A stretch of DNA of 64,000 nucleotides from Azospirillum brasilense (GTDB taxonomy: Bacteria > Pseudomonadota > Alphaproteobacteria > Azospirillales > Azospirillaceae). Position 1 is the first letter of the stretch. Every line of letters starts with the position of its first letter. Position numbers and translations under genes: made by a program. Location of the stretch: the NCBI RefSeq assembly GCF_005222205.1, contig NZ_CP032345.1, forward strand, positions 1,799,501 through 1,863,500, written 5' to 3'. The notes under the pieces are model-generated. The model did no database searches. It was not told the origin of the DNA and worked only from the letters and a program-made list of their open reading frames with translations. Shown here in pieces: positions 8,689 to 19,287 of the stretch.

Positions 8689-8907
8689 CCACGCCTTCGG
8701 GCACGTCTTCGGGAGCGCCGTTTCCGCGCGCATGGGCTTTGCGCCCGGAGGCAAGCCCCGCAACACATGGTGCGCGGAGCGCCCCGCTGCAAAGCGTGTT
8801 TGGCGCGTCTCCGCATCCTGTGCACCGTCATGGGGTCGTGCGGCCAAGGGTGTCATGGGTGTGCTGCGGCGTTCGGTCCGGCGTTGGATCGGGTGTTCGA
8901 TGGGCCT

Positions 8908-8935
8908 TCTACGCGCCCCACCCTCCGTCGGATCA
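8908..8935 (-). promoter_or_regulatory. RpoE-dependent autoregulatory promoter of rpoE-chrR
   Basis: On the minus strand TGATCC is followed after exactly 16 bases by CGTAGA(A). This matches the known Rhodobacter RpoE consensus (TGATCC at -35, CGTA at -10). It would start transcription near 8900, giving a leader of about 200 bases before rpoE. Confidence 0.6.
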
Positions 8936-9104
8936 CCGGCTTTCGATACGAAATCGAGCGATCGATTGCAGGACCGGCCGTTGGAACAACCCGTGACTTC
9001 GCCGCCGGGACGGGGCGGCGGCCCTGGAAAGCCTCCCCGAATTGGGGTAGGGTCCGACCCACTCCCGAACCCGTCCGCGAAACCATTCGAGCCTTCGCCA
9101 ACCG

Positions 9105-9653
9105 ATGTTGCCCATTCGCACCATCCGTCGCACCGCCGGCGCCGCTCTGCTTCTGGCCGGTCCGATCCTCGCCGCAACTGTTGCCACGGCCGCTGCCGCC
9201 GACCCGCGCCTGCTGGGGACCTTCAAGGACTGGAACGCCTTCGCCTTCGACGAGGGCGGGCACAAGGTCTGCTATATGTCCAGCCAGCCCAAGAAGAAGG
9301 AACCCGCCGCGGCCAAGCGCGGGGACATCCATGTGCTGGTCACCCACCGCCCGGCGGAGAAGGCGCTGGACGTCGTCAGCTTCATCGTCGGCTATCCCCT
9401 CAAGAAGGACAGCGAGTCGACGGTGGAGGTGGGCGGCAAGACCTTCAAGCTGTTCACCGACGGCGAGACCGCCTGGGCGCGCGACGCCGACACCGACAAG
9501 GCCGTCACCGCCGCGATGCGCGACGCCAAGGGCAAGTCCATGCTGGTGAAGGGTGTTTCGGGCCGCGGCACGAAGACCACCGATACCTACAGCACCGACG
9601 GCTTCGCCCAGGCTTACGACGCCATCAACCAGGCCTGCGGCGTGAAACGCTGA
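9105..9653 (+). CDS. Invasion-associated locus B (IalB) family periplasmic protein
   Basis: 182-residue exported protein. A signal peptide (about 26 residues, Ala/Leu core) is followed by the IalB-like fold: FKDWNAFAFDEGGHKVCYMSSQP near the start, IVGYPLKKDS in the middle, KGVSGRGTKTTDTYSTDGFAQAY and a single Cys close to the C-terminus (NQACGVKR) that could pair with the early Cys. Such proteins are common in alphaproteobacteria. The name comes from Bartonella and does not imply virulence here. The gene is divergent from rpoE-chrR, but I found no RpoE-type promoter facing it. Confidence 0.8.
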   Translation: MLPIRTIRRTAGAALLLAGPILAATVATAAAADPRLLGTFKDWNAFAFDEGGHKVCYMSSQPKKKEPAAAKRGDIHVLVTHRPAEKALDVVSFIVGYPLKKDSESTVEVGGKTFKLFTDGETAWARDADTDKAVTAAMRDAKGKSMLVKGVSGRGTKTTDTYSTDGFAQAYDAINQACGVKR

Positions 9654-9673
9654 GCAGCGCTGCTCGTTTCACT
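9642..9673 (+). terminator. Hairpin overlapping the stop of the IalB-like gene
   Basis: GTGAAAC and GAGCAGC around the stop codon can pair with GCTGCTC and GTTTCAC just downstream, with a small bulge. The following bases are only moderately T-rich, so termination is possible but not certain. Confidence 0.4.
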
Positions 9674-9731
9674 TGCCCGTTCCTCGTTTCGTCTTTTGAC
9701 TCCGGACGCTCGTGGCCCTATTTAGGGGGCC

Positions 9732-10901
9732 ATGAGCGCCTCCAATCACGCTGCTGCCTTTGCCCTGCCGGCTGTTGACGCCGACGGGCGCAAGAACCTT
9801 GTCGGCCTGTCCCGCGACGAGCTGGAAGCCGAAATGCTGTCCGTCGGCCTGGAGAAATTCCGGGCCCGCCAGCTCTGGCACTGGATCTACCACCGCGGAG
9901 CCACCGACTTCGCGGTGATGACCACGCTCGCCAAGCCGGTGCGCGAAAAGCTGGCGGAGAGCTACGCCGTGGCCCGCCCGACGGTCGTGCGCGACCTGAA
10001 GTCGGTGGACGGCACGCGCAAGTGGCTGCTGCGCATGCCCGACGGGCAGGAGGTGGAGAGCGTCCACATCCCCGAGGAGGACCGCGGCACGCTCTGCGTC
10101 TCCTCACAGGTCGGCTGCACGCTGACCTGCCGCTTCTGCCACACCGGCACGCAGCGTCTGGTGCGCAACCTCGACGCCTCGGAGATCGTGGCGCAGGTCA
10201 TGCTGGCCCGCGACGCGCTCGGCGAATGGCCGGCGCCGCCGGACGGGCGGATGATCTCCAACATCGTCATGATGGGGATGGGGGAGCCGCTCTTTAACTA
10301 CGAGAACGTCGCCAAGGCGCTGAAGATCGTCATGGATGGCGACGGGATCTCGATCTCGAAGCGCCGCATCACGCTCTCGACCTCCGGCGTCGTCCCGGCC
10401 ATGAAGCGCTGCGGCGAGGAGCTGAACGTCAACCTTGCCGTCAGCCTGCACGCCGTGACCGACGAACTGCGCGACATCATCATGCCCATCAACCGGAAAT
10501 ACCCGTTGAAGGAGCTGATGGACGCCTGCCGCAACTACCCCGGCCTGAACAACGCGCGGCGCATCACCTTCGAATATGTGATGCTGAAGGGCGTCAACGA
10601 CAGCCCGGCGGACGCCCGCGCCCTTGTGAAGTTGCTGGAGGGCATCCCGTCGAAGATCAACCTGATCCCCTTCAACCCCTGGCCGGGCGCCCCCTACGAG
10701 CGTTCGACCGACCGGGCGATCCAGGTCTTCGGCGACATCGTCAACAACGCCGGCTACGCCAGCCCCGTCCGCACCACCCGCGGCGAGGACATCATGGCCG
10801 CCTGCGGCCAGTTGAAGAGCGCGTCCGTCCGCCTGTCCGCCGCCGACCGCGCCGCCATCGAGAAGGTGCTGGCCGAGAAGGACGCGGCGCTGGCCGGATA
10901 A
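9732..10901 (+). CDS. rlmN: Dual-specificity RNA methyltransferase RlmN
   Basis: Radical-SAM enzyme that makes 2-methyladenosine at 23S rRNA A2503 and at A37 of some tRNAs. The 389-residue length is usual. The [4Fe-4S] motif CxxxCxxC is at Cys129, Cys133 and Cys136 ([12 protein letters not shown]). [26 protein letters not shown] and [14 protein letters not shown] are family signatures. [12 protein letters not shown] near the C-terminus carries the Cys that resolves the methyl intermediate. The protein begins [10 protein letters not shown]. Two small membrane-protein genes follow closely on the same strand. Confidence 0.96.
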   Translation: MSASNHAAAFALPAVDADGRKNLVGLSRDELEAEMLSVGLEKFRARQLWHWIYHRGATDFAVMTTLAKPVREKLAESYAVARPTVVRDLKSVDGTRKWLLRMPDGQEVESVHIPEEDRGTLCVSSQVGCTLTCRFCHTGTQRLVRNLDASEIVAQVMLARDALGEWPAPPDGRMISNIVMMGMGEPLFNYENVAKALKIVMDGDGISISKRRITLSTSGVVPAMKRCGEELNVNLAVSLHAVTDELRDIIMPINRKYPLKELMDACRNYPGLNNARRITFEYVMLKGVNDSPADARALVKLLEGIPSKINLIPFNPWPGAPYERSTDRAIQVFGDIVNNAGYASPVRTTRGEDIMAACGQLKSASVRLSAADRAAIEKVLAEKDAALAG

Positions 10902-10928
10902 GGCCGGAACCATCCCTGGGAGTGCTCC

Positions 10929-11165
10929 GTGCCTGAGTTCGCCGTCGATCCCGGCCTGATCCTGTTCCTGTTCAACGCCGCGGCGGTGTGGCCGCTGATG
11001 CGCATCTTCCGCCGGGCGGGTTTCTCGCCCTGGTGGGCGCTGGTGATCTTCGTGCCGGTGATCGGGCTGGTCGGCGTGCTGGGGCTGCTGACGATGCGGC
11101 GATGGCCGGCGCGCGTCCTGGTCGACGGGCCGGCGCGGCCGCGCAAGGCGCGGAGGGCCGCGTGA
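10929..11165 (+). CDS. Small two-helix membrane protein
   Basis: 78 residues with a GTG start preceded by GGGAG. There are two hydrophobic segments (about residues 8-24 and 36-55), then a basic tail RPRKARRAA. RIFRRAGFSPWWALVIFVPVIGLVG resembles the N-terminal segment of small DUF-type membrane proteins near transporters. The function is unknown. The stop overlaps the start of the next gene by one base, so the two are co-translated and probably work together. Confidence 0.65.
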   Translation: MPEFAVDPGLILFLFNAAAVWPLMRIFRRAGFSPWWALVIFVPVIGLVGVLGLLTMRRWPARVLVDGPARPRKARRAA

Positions 11166-11476
11166 TGGAGATGCTCGAGTCCGTCGTCGCCCTGCTCAAC
11201 GCCGTCTACTGGCAGCCCTGGGCGGCGATCATGTCCACCGACCCGTGGACCGCCAACCTCGTCATGGCGATCCTGCTGATGCTGAAGCTGATTTTCGGCG
11301 GCTGGGTGCTGGCCAAGGGCGGGCGCAGCCCGCTGTGGGCGCTGGTTCTGCTGATCAATGGGGCGGACATCCTGGCGATGTGGCTCTACGCCTACATCCG
11401 CTGGCCCTTCGTGGACCGGGCGCCTGCCCGCCCCGCCGCGGAGGGCACCGTTGCGGCCGACGCCGGGACGGATTGA
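11165..11476 (+). CDS. Small membrane protein coupled to the preceding gene
   Basis: 103 residues; the ATG overlaps the previous TGA. Two hydrophobic stretches (VMAILLMLKLIFGGWVLA and LWALVLLINGADILAMWLYAYI) flank a short loop, and the C-terminal tail is Ala/Pro-rich. I do not recognise a family. The shared RxxRSPLWALV-like pattern with its partner suggests the two descend from related membrane proteins. It is followed by an extragenic palindromic repeat. Confidence 0.6.
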   Translation: MEMLESVVALLNAVYWQPWAAIMSTDPWTANLVMAILLMLKLIFGGWVLAKGGRSPLWALVLLINGADILAMWLYAYIRWPFVDRAPARPAAEGTVAADAGTD

Positions 11477-11479
11477 GTG

Positions 11480-11586
11480 TCCCAGAGGGTGGCCCGAAGG
11501 GCCGGTGAGGGGGATGTGCGTTTCGGTACGTTCGGCAGAAGCGCAACCCCCTCACCCTAACCCTCTCCCCAGGGGGAGAGGGGACT
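11480..11586. repeat. G/C-rich palindromic extragenic repeat (copy 1)
   Basis: Inverted halves GGTGAGGGGG and CCCCCTCACC, followed by CCTAACCCTCTCCCC and a complementary GGGGGAGAGGGG. The same CCTCACCCTAACCCTCTCCCC-type core returns at 35,855-35,966. It lies between the small membrane protein and argG. Confidence 0.7.
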
Positions 11587-11669
11587 TATGAGCGGGACCG
11601 ATTGATTCGCATCGGTCGTAGGGCTACTGTCCGGCACCGATATTCTTCCCCACCCGCGTGAGTAGTCCC

Positions 11670-12905
<1,236 letters not shown>

Positions 12906-12928
12906 GCGCGAGACCATTTTGGATGTGG

Positions 12929-12960
12929 AACGAGGGGGCTTCGGCCCCCTCGTTTCGTTT
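12929..12960 (+). terminator. Rho-independent terminator after argG
   Basis: An 11-bp stem (AACGAGGGGGC with GCCCCCTCGTT), a UUCG-type tetraloop and a T-rich tail (TTTCGTTTT), 24 bases past the argG stop. It may also serve the convergent chemoreceptor gene. Confidence 0.9.
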
Positions 12961-12984
12961 TCGGGCGATGGCTGCGTGGTGTGC

Positions 12985-14655
12985 TCACGCCGCCCGGATG
13001 TTGACGAGGAAGCGCTCGACCTCCAGGCGGAGCGTTTCCGCCTGCCGACTGAGTTCCTCGGCCGACGACAGGACCTGGGAGGCGGCCGACCCGGTCTCCA
13101 CCGCGGCCTGATGGACCTGGACGATGCTGCCCGACACCTCCGTCGTGCCGTGGGCGGCCTGCTGGACGTTGCGGGCGATCTCCCCCGTGGCCGCTCCCTG
13201 CTCCTCCACCGCGGCGGCGATGGTGGTGGCGATGCCGTTGATCTCGCCGATCGTCCCGCCGATGGTCTTGATGGCGCGGACGGTATCGGTGGTCACCCCC
13301 TGGATCGTCTGGATCTGGGTGGCGATCTCCTCGGTCGCCTTGGCCGTCTGGTTGGCCAGCGACTTCACCTCGCTCGCCACCACGGCGAAGCCCTTGCCGG
13401 CCTCCCCGGCGCGGGCGGCCTCGATGGTGGCGTTGAGCGCCAGAAGGTTGGTCTGGTCGGCGATCGCCTTGATGAGCCCGACCACCTCGCCGATCTTCTG
13501 CCCGGCCTCCGCCAGCCCCTGGACCGTCCGGTCGGTGCGGGCCGCCTCCTCCACGGCGTTGCCGGCGATGGTGGTGGAGGTCGCGACGTGGCGCCCGATC
13601 TCGGTGATGGAGGCGGACAGCTCCTCGGTGGCCCCGGCGACCGCCTGGACGTTGGTGGTCGCCTGCTCCGACGCTGCGGCGACCGTCGACGCCTGCCGGC
13701 TGGTCTCCTCGGCGGTGGACGACATGGACTCCGCGGTGGCGCGCATCTCGGTGGCGGCGGAGGCCAGCATCCTCAGCGTCGCGTGGACCGTGCTGTCGAA
13801 GCCGACGATGTATTTTTCCACGAGCGCCTGCCGGGCTTCCTTGCGGGCCTGCTCCTGGCGCTGCTCCTCCTCCATCCGGCGGTTCGCGACGGCGGAGTCC
13901 TTGAACACCGCCAGCGAGCGGGCGAGCGTGCCGACCTCGTCCATCCGGTCCGTGCCGTCGACGGTGATGCCGAGATCGCCCTTGGCGAGGCGCTGCATGA
14001 GTTCGGCCATGGCGCGCAGCGGGCCGACCACGCGGAACAGCGTCGTCGTCATGGCAAAGGCGGCGGCCAGCACGCCGAGCAGCACCGCGATCCCCAGGAT
14101 CCAGCGGGAGGTGTCGTACGCGGCGTTGGTCCGCTCATACTCGGCCTCGGCCTCCTTCAGCTGCAGGTCGACCAGCTTTCCGACGGCCGCCGCCACCGGG
14201 TCGATGCTGGGGTAGAGCGTGGACACCGCGAAGGCATCCAGCGCGGCCTGGTCCCTGGCCTGCATCAGCGCGCGGGCGGTCGTCGCGGCGGCACGCGCCT
14301 TGCCCATGTGGCGCTCGGCCTCATTCGCCAGTTCCTTTTCGCGGGCGTTCATCGAGGTGGCGGTGAAGGCCGACCAGCGCGTCGCGATCTCGCCGAGCGC
14401 GGCATCGATGGACTTGAGACCGCCCTCCCACGTCTCGGCGCCGCCGCGCACCTTGTGCGTGGTGTCGACGATGTTGACGGCGAACATGTCGGAGACGACC
14501 TTCAGGTCGCGCAGCGGGACGACGCGGTCCTTGAACACCGTTTCCATGCCCCGGTGTGACTGTCCCAGGGCCAGCCAGCCGGTGGCCGCAATCGCGAAAA
14601 GAAAGAAGCACAGAACAGAGAGGGCAACCAAAAGGCGTGCTTTGACCGTAGACAT
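12985..14655 (-). CDS. Methyl-accepting chemotaxis protein
   Basis: Transmembrane chemoreceptor of 556 residues. The first membrane helix is at about 8-28. A periplasmic four-helix-bundle type sensor of about 160 residues follows, then a second helix ([23 protein letters not shown]), a HAMP domain ([20 protein letters not shown]) and a long signalling coiled coil. The hairpin tip reads [40 protein letters not shown], the invariant CheA/CheW contact. No C-terminal CheR pentapeptide is present. The ligand cannot be inferred. The start MSTVKARLL (14655) is preferred because GGAACGAG lies upstream; an ATG 12 codons earlier is possible. Confidence 0.93.
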   Translation of the reverse strand: MSTVKARLLVALSVLCFFLFAIAATGWLALGQSHRGMETVFKDRVVPLRDLKVVSDMFAVNIVDTTHKVRGGAETWEGGLKSIDAALGEIATRWSAFTATSMNAREKELANEAERHMGKARAAATTARALMQARDQAALDAFAVSTLYPSIDPVAAAVGKLVDLQLKEAEAEYERTNAAYDTSRWILGIAVLLGVLAAAFAMTTTLFRVVGPLRAMAELMQRLAKGDLGITVDGTDRMDEVGTLARSLAVFKDSAVANRRMEEEQRQEQARKEARQALVEKYIVGFDSTVHATLRMLASAATEMRATAESMSSTAEETSRQASTVAAASEQATTNVQAVAGATEELSASITEIGRHVATSTTIAGNAVEEAARTDRTVQGLAEAGQKIGEVVGLIKAIADQTNLLALNATIEAARAGEAGKGFAVVASEVKSLANQTAKATEEIATQIQTIQGVTTDTVRAIKTIGGTIGEINGIATTIAAAVEEQGAATGEIARNVQQAAHGTTEVSGSIVQVHQAAVETGSAASQVLSSAEELSRQAETLRLEVERFLVNIRAA

Positions 14656-14875
14656 CGGCTCGTTCCACGATGCGTTGACGTTGCAGGTCATGGCATCGTG
14701 GATGATACATATTAATATTGAGCTACATTTTAACGAAAATATGTTTCGTCAAAAAGCAACATTTCTCGTTTTCAAGCGACACCGTCATGGGTGTCATGAC
14801 GGTGTCCTGCTCTGAACGGCGACAAACGTCTTCACCGCATCTTCGAGCAAAGATTGCAGGCGGGCGACGGACCGC

Positions 14876-15310
14876 TCACCCCTCCAGCCTGAAGCTTCCG
14901 TCCTCGCCCAGCGCGGCGAAGGGGTTCCAGGCGACTTCCCAGGGATGGCCGTCCGGGTCGGCGAAATAGCCGCTGTAGCCGCCCCAAAAGACGTCCTGCG
15001 CCGGCTTCAGGATGCGCCCGCCGGCCCGCTCGGCCTGGGCCATCACCGCGTCCACCTCCGCCTTGCTGCGCAGGTTGTGGGCGAGCGTGATGCCGCCGAA
15101 GCCCGAGGTCGGGCCGGACTCCGCCAGATGCGCGTCCTCGGCCAGCGCCTCCCGACCGTAGAGAGCCAGCGCGATGCCGCCCAACTGGTAGAAGGTGATG
15201 GCGTCCTGGCTGACGGGGGAGGGAGTCCAGCCCAGCCCCTCCTCATAGAAGCGGCGGCTGCGCGCGAGGTCGGCGACGCCCAGCGTGATCAGGCTGACTC
15301 GCTGTTCCAT
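14876..15310 (-). CDS. VOC (glyoxalase/bleomycin-resistance) superfamily protein
   Basis: 144-residue single-domain VOC protein. The start VSLITLGVADLARSRRFYEEGLGW, the middle VFWGGYSGYFADPDGHPWEVAWNPF and the closing Glu metal ligand (WEVAW) are typical. Substrates in this superfamily range from methylglyoxal adducts to antibiotics and cannot be deduced. The ATG lies two bases from the stop of the rhodanese gene upstream, so the two form an operon. Confidence 0.85.
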   Translation of the reverse strand: MEQRVSLITLGVADLARSRRFYEEGLGWTPSPVSQDAITFYQLGGIALALYGREALAEDAHLAESGPTSGFGGITLAHNLRSKAEVDAVMAQAERAGGRILKPAQDVFWGGYSGYFADPDGHPWEVAWNPFAALGEDGSFRLEG

Positions 15311-15311
15311 C

Positions 15312-15725
15312 TCAGCTTCCCTTGCGTTCGGCGGCGGGCGGCATGGCGACGGGCAGCCCGGCTTCCTTCCAGCCCTTGAAGCCGCCTTCGAGGTGGCAGA
15401 CGTTCTCCAAGCCCATCGACTGCACGGTGTCGGTGGCCAGCGCCGAGCGCCAGCCGCTGGCGCAGTAGAAGACGAAGCGCTTGCCCGACGCGAAGACCGG
15501 CTTGTGATAGGGGCTGTCCGGGTCCACCCAGAATTCCAGCATGCCGCGGGTGGCCGGGAAGGCTCCGGGGATCATGCCGTCGCGCGTCAGCTCGCGCGGG
15601 TCGCGGATGTCCACGAACACCACGTCGGGGTCGCCGTGCAGGGACAGCGCCTCCTGCGGCGTGATCGCCTGGATGCGGGCGTTCGCTTCGGCCAGCAACT
15701 CCTTGTAGCCCTTCTTCATCGGCAT
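15312..15725 (-). CDS. Rhodanese-like sulfurtransferase
   Basis: 137-residue single rhodanese domain. VVFVDIRDPRELTRDGMIPGAFPATRG is the CH2A-type motif, and the active-site loop CASGWRS carries the catalytic Cys (about residue 88). CHLEGGFKGWKEAGLP is the C-terminal family motif. It may transfer sulfane sulfur in the cytoplasm. It is the first gene of a two-gene unit with the VOC protein. Confidence 0.9.
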   Translation of the reverse strand: MPMKKGYKELLAEANARIQAITPQEALSLHGDPDVVFVDIRDPRELTRDGMIPGAFPATRGMLEFWVDPDSPYHKPVFASGKRFVFYCASGWRSALATDTVQSMGLENVCHLEGGFKGWKEAGLPVAMPPAAERKGS

Positions 15726-15880
15726 GGCGGTTTCCTCCTTCTGACCCTTTGGCCGTAGTCAAACCCTTGGCGGGACCGTTGGCGCGTCTGCGCTGTTATT
15801 GCTCCACGCAACTGTGCAACAGGCCGCCCCGCCCGGTCCACCGGGAAGGGGCGACGGCCAGGGGGAGCCCAGGGGAAGCC

Positions 15881-16324
15881 ATGCCGATCGCCACCGACGG
15901 ACCCACCGAAGCCGCCGCCGCTTTGCCCGCCGTCATCGACCCCGTCCGCGTGGAGCGGAACGAGCGCTACGTCCGCCGCCGCTTCTGGAACACGCTGCGC
16001 GCCAACCTGCACCGCATTCCCTTCCTGGAGCAGGCACTGGCCGCCTTCTTCTGCGCGACCGACCCGCAGACGCCCTTCAAGGCGAAGGCGATCCTGATGG
16101 CGGCGCTGGCCTATTTCGTGCTGCCCGCGGATTCCATCCCGGACTGGCTGATCGCGGTCGGTTTCGTGGACGACGCGGCGGTGCTGGCGACCGCCGTCCA
16201 TGCGGTGCGGAGCAATCTGAAGCCCGAGCATGAGGACCGCGCCCGCGCCGCCCTGCGCAAGGAGCAGCAGATGAAGCCTGCCGCGGGTGACGCTTCCGGG
16301 ATGAAGCCCGCCGGAAACGGCTGA
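15881..16324 (+). CDS. DUF1232 (YkvA-like) protein
   Basis: 147-residue protein with the DUF1232 core at about residues 65-110: FKAKAILMAALAYFVLPADSIPDWLIAVGFVDDAAVLATAV. This is a short hydrophobic hairpin motif found in many bacteria, with unknown role. The start at 15881 has AGGGGAAG immediately upstream. The C-terminal tail is charged. It converges on a permease gene, with only four bases between the two stops. Confidence 0.85.
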   Translation: MPIATDGPTEAAAALPAVIDPVRVERNERYVRRRFWNTLRANLHRIPFLEQALAAFFCATDPQTPFKAKAILMAALAYFVLPADSIPDWLIAVGFVDDAAVLATAVHAVRSNLKPEHEDRARAALRKEQQMKPAAGDASGMKPAGNG

Positions 16325-16328
16325 CGGC

Positions 16329-17258
16329 TTACGCCTTGGCCGCGCTCCGCTCGGCGCGTGACTGCGCGGCGTCGCGATGGGCGGTGTAGAGGGCGGAGGC
16401 GGCGATCACCCCGGCGCCGACCCAGCCCCAGAGGTCCATGGCCTCGCCGAACAGCGGCCAGGCGAGCAGGGCGGTGAAGGGCAGGCGGGCGTAGTCGTAG
16501 GGCATCATCGCCGAGGCCGGCGCCAGCTTGAACGCACGGGTCATCGCCAACTGTCCCAGGGTCAGGATGCCGCCCAGCAGGACGAGCCAGCCGAGCGCCG
16601 TCCAACTCGGCCACTCCCACACGAATAGGGCCGGCACCAGGGCCATCGGGGTCAGGAACAGCCCCATGTAGGCGACCACCACCATCACCCCGTCGGAGGT
16701 TGCCAGGGCCCGCACCTGGAGCGTGGTTATGGCGGCGGCGACGCAATGCAGGAGCATGACGAGGATCGCCGGGTCCAGGGTGGTGTCGCCGGGACGGACG
16801 ACGATCATCACCCCGGCCAGCCCGACCAGGACGGCGGCCCAGCGCCGCGCCCGCACCGTCTCGTTCAGAAACAGCGCGGCCCCGGCGGTGACGAAGAGGG
16901 GAATGGTGAAGCTGAGCGCCGTGGCGTCCGGCAGCGGCAGGTGGGTGACGCTGTAGAACCAGCACAGCATCGCCACCAGGCTGGTCGCCGAGCGCGAGGC
17001 GTAGAGGCCCGCCCGCCCGGTGCGCAGCCGCCCCAGCCCCACCGCCGCGATCCAGGGCAGCATGAACATCAGGCTGAACAGGTTGCGGAAGAAAACGATT
17101 TCGAAGGGGTGAAGCTCGCCGCTGACATGGCGGATCATCGCGTTGCCGATGGCGATGAACAGGGCGGCCCCCAGCATCCAGAAGGCCGCCTCCAGCGGTT
17201 TTCCCGCCATGCCGGGGCCGGTGGCGGGACCTTTGGCGGTGAGCGCGGGGTTGGGCAA
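16329..17258 (-). CDS. EamA/DMT-superfamily permease
   Basis: 309-residue inner-membrane transporter with ten predicted helices arranged as two EamA halves. AFWMLGAALFIAIGNAMIRHVSGELHPFEIVFFRNLFSLMFMLPW is the first-half signature, and the second half carries GGILTLGQLAMTRAFKLAPASAMMPYDYARLPF. Members export metabolites or amino acids, and the substrate cannot be predicted. It is one of three DMT permeases in this window (others at 23,539 and 37,406). Confidence 0.88.
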   Translation of the reverse strand: MPNPALTAKGPATGPGMAGKPLEAAFWMLGAALFIAIGNAMIRHVSGELHPFEIVFFRNLFSLMFMLPWIAAVGLGRLRTGRAGLYASRSATSLVAMLCWFYSVTHLPLPDATALSFTIPLFVTAGAALFLNETVRARRWAAVLVGLAGVMIVVRPGDTTLDPAILVMLLHCVAAAITTLQVRALATSDGVMVVVAYMGLFLTPMALVPALFVWEWPSWTALGWLVLLGGILTLGQLAMTRAFKLAPASAMMPYDYARLPFTALLAWPLFGEAMDLWGWVGAGVIAASALYTAHRDAAQSRAERSAAKA

Positions 17259-17380
17259 TCGGTCGCGTCCCTGGCGGATCGGCCTGCGGGTGGCGCTCCA
17301 TTGCCGGAAGCGCCACCCCAGCGTGCATCGCTATCCTGCTCTTCGGACCGGTCCGGGTGCAAGGGACATTCGGAAGGCGG

Positions 17381-18811
17381 TCAGCCGCCGGCCTTCAGCG
17401 ACTCGAGGCGGGAGCGGATCAGCGTGTATTCCGGCTCCTCCGGCTTGAACTGGGCCAGCAGGCGGGTCCACAGGTCGGTGGCCTCGGCGGTCCGGCCGAT
17501 GCCCGCGGCGTTCAGGCCGAGCAGCCAGAGCGCGTCGCGGTTGTCGGGCTCGGCCGCCAGCGCCTGACGGAGCGAGGCGACGGCCTCCTCCGGCATCGGG
17601 CCGGGCTTGCTGCTCCGCGGCTCCGCCGACAGCAGGGCGGAGGCGTAGGCGACCAGCACGTCGGGCCGCTGGGGCGCCCGTTCCCGCGCCTTGCGGGCGG
17701 CGTCGATGGCCTTCGCCGACTCGCCCATCACGCCGTAGGAGCGCGACAGCCGCAGCCAGCCGTCCACGTCGTCCGGGTTGGCCTCCAGCCGGGCGGCCAG
17801 CCCGTCGACCATGCCGCGGATCATCTGCTGCTGGTCCTCGCCCTCGGCTTGGCCCTGGCCCTGGTTCTGGCCCTGGTTTTGGGCGACCGGCGGCGGTTGC
17901 TGGGCGGGCAGGGGCTCCGGCGTCACCTTGGCCGGGTCGAGGTTCAGCGCCTTGGCGGCCTCCGCGATCTGCGTGCGCACGATCGGCACCCAGGGGGCGT
18001 CGGCGTGGGACTCGGCGAGCAGGGCGCTCCAGCGCTCCAGGGCGTCCTTGCTGTCGCCGGCCTGGAAGCGGGCCAGCGCGGCGTAGAAGCGGGCGCGCGG
18101 CTCCGTCGGATCCTTCGCCAGCACGCGGTCGAAGGTCTTGCGGGCCTCGTCCGGCACGGTGCCGCCGTTGGCCGAGATCAGAACCTCGCCATAGCTGCCG
18201 AGAAGCTCCAGATCGTCGCCGGCCAGCGCCACCGCCTTGCCCAGAGCGTCGGCGGCCTCGGGCAGGCGGCCCATCTTGGCGTAGGCCTGGCCGAGGATGG
18301 CCCAGCCCTGCGGGTCGTCGGGGGTCTCGGCGAGCTGCGCCTTCAGCTTGTCCATCGCCGCCAGCACGTTCTTGGGCGGCCCGCCGCGCTCATGGTCCAG
18401 ATTGCGCGAGGCCAGCGGCTGGGCCGGCAGCTCCGGGCGGCCGAGCTTGCCATAGACGGCCAGCGTGCCGAGCGGCAGCAGGACGGCCAGCAGGGCGGCC
18501 AGCGCCATCGCGCTGCGCGGGGCGCGGGCGGCGGGCTCCTTGCCCTTCGCGCCATCCTTCGCAGGGCCCTTGCCGCGGTCGGCGATGGCCAGCATGCGGC
18601 GGCCGATCTCGGCGCGGGCGGCGGCGGCCTGCGCCTCGCTGATCAGGCCGCGGCCCTGGTCGCGCTCCAGCTCGCCGAGCTGGTCGCGGTAAACCTCCAG
18701 GTCGTAGGCGGCACGCTCCTCGGCGGCGCCCTCGGGCTTCCTCAGCAGCGGGGGCACGATCAGCAGCACCACGGCCGCCGTCAGGGCGGCGGCGACGATC
18801 CAGAACAGCAT
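17381..18811 (-). CDS. ccmI: Cytochrome c maturation protein CcmI (CycH)
   Basis: 476-residue membrane protein that presents apocytochrome c to the haem-ligating CcmF-CcmH machine. Two N-terminal helices (MLFWIVAAALTAAVVLLIVPPLL, and one near residues 93-115) flank a cytoplasmic loop. The periplasmic part contains TPR repeats (DDPQGWAILGQAYAKMGRLPEAADALGKAV and others). A Gln/Gly-rich low-complexity linker (NQGQNQGQGQ) sits near residue 310 and splits two TPR blocks. The start at 18811 overlaps the ccmH stop by one base. This is the last gene of the ccm operon. Confidence 0.9.
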   Translation of the reverse strand: MLFWIVAAALTAAVVLLIVPPLLRKPEGAAEERAAYDLEVYRDQLGELERDQGRGLISEAQAAAARAEIGRRMLAIADRGKGPAKDGAKGKEPAARAPRSAMALAALLAVLLPLGTLAVYGKLGRPELPAQPLASRNLDHERGGPPKNVLAAMDKLKAQLAETPDDPQGWAILGQAYAKMGRLPEAADALGKAVALAGDDLELLGSYGEVLISANGGTVPDEARKTFDRVLAKDPTEPRARFYAALARFQAGDSKDALERWSALLAESHADAPWVPIVRTQIAEAAKALNLDPAKVTPEPLPAQQPPPVAQNQGQNQGQGQAEGEDQQQMIRGMVDGLAARLEANPDDVDGWLRLSRSYGVMGESAKAIDAARKARERAPQRPDVLVAYASALLSAEPRSSKPGPMPEEAVASLRQALAAEPDNRDALWLLGLNAAGIGRTAEATDLWTRLLAQFKPEEPEYTLIRSRLESLKAGG

Positions 18812-19287
18812 CAGGCTTTGTCCTTGCGGAGCAGGGCGTCGAGGCGCCGCCGCTCGTCCTCGGTCAGCGGGGCGGTGTCGCCGCCGGCAGCAACGGCGGC
18901 TCCCTTCCGCCCGCGCAGGTACAGGGCCGTGGCGACGCCGCCGATGGCCAGGATCACGAAGGGGCCGATCCACAGGAAGAGCGTCGTCGCCTTGAAGGGC
19001 GGGCGCAGCAGCACATAGTCGCCGTAGCGGTCGGTGACGAAGCTCAGCACCTGCTGGTTGCTGTCGCCGGCGGTCAGCCGCTCGCGGACCAGCACGCGCA
19101 GGTCGCGGGCGAGCGGCGCGTTGGAATCGTCGATCGACTGGTTCTGGCAGACGAGGCAGCGCAGATCCTTGCTGATCTCCCGGGCGCGGCCCTCCAACGC
19201 CGGGTCCTTCAGAACCTCGTCGGGCTGGACGGCGGAGGCGGCGACCGGGGTCAACGCCAGCAGGACGGCGATCAGAAGGGCTCTCAC
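18811..19287 (-). CDS. ccmH: Cytochrome c maturation protein CcmH (CycL)
   Basis: 158-residue membrane-anchored thiol-disulfide protein. A signal sequence precedes the LRCLVCQNQSI motif, with Cys44 and Cys47 reducing the apocytochrome haem-binding site. One membrane helix (TTLFLWIGPFVILAIGGVATALYL) is near residues 107-130. The GTG start at 19287 is inferred from the four-base overlap with the ccmG stop (GTGA), a standard coupling. This is the short CcmH form, with its TPR part provided separately by CcmI. Confidence 0.93.
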   Translation of the reverse strand: MRALLIAVLLALTPVAASAVQPDEVLKDPALEGRAREISKDLRCLVCQNQSIDDSNAPLARDLRVLVRERLTAGDSNQQVLSFVTDRYGDYVLLRPPFKATTLFLWIGPFVILAIGGVATALYLRGRKGAAVAAGGDTAPLTEDERRRLDALLRKDKA

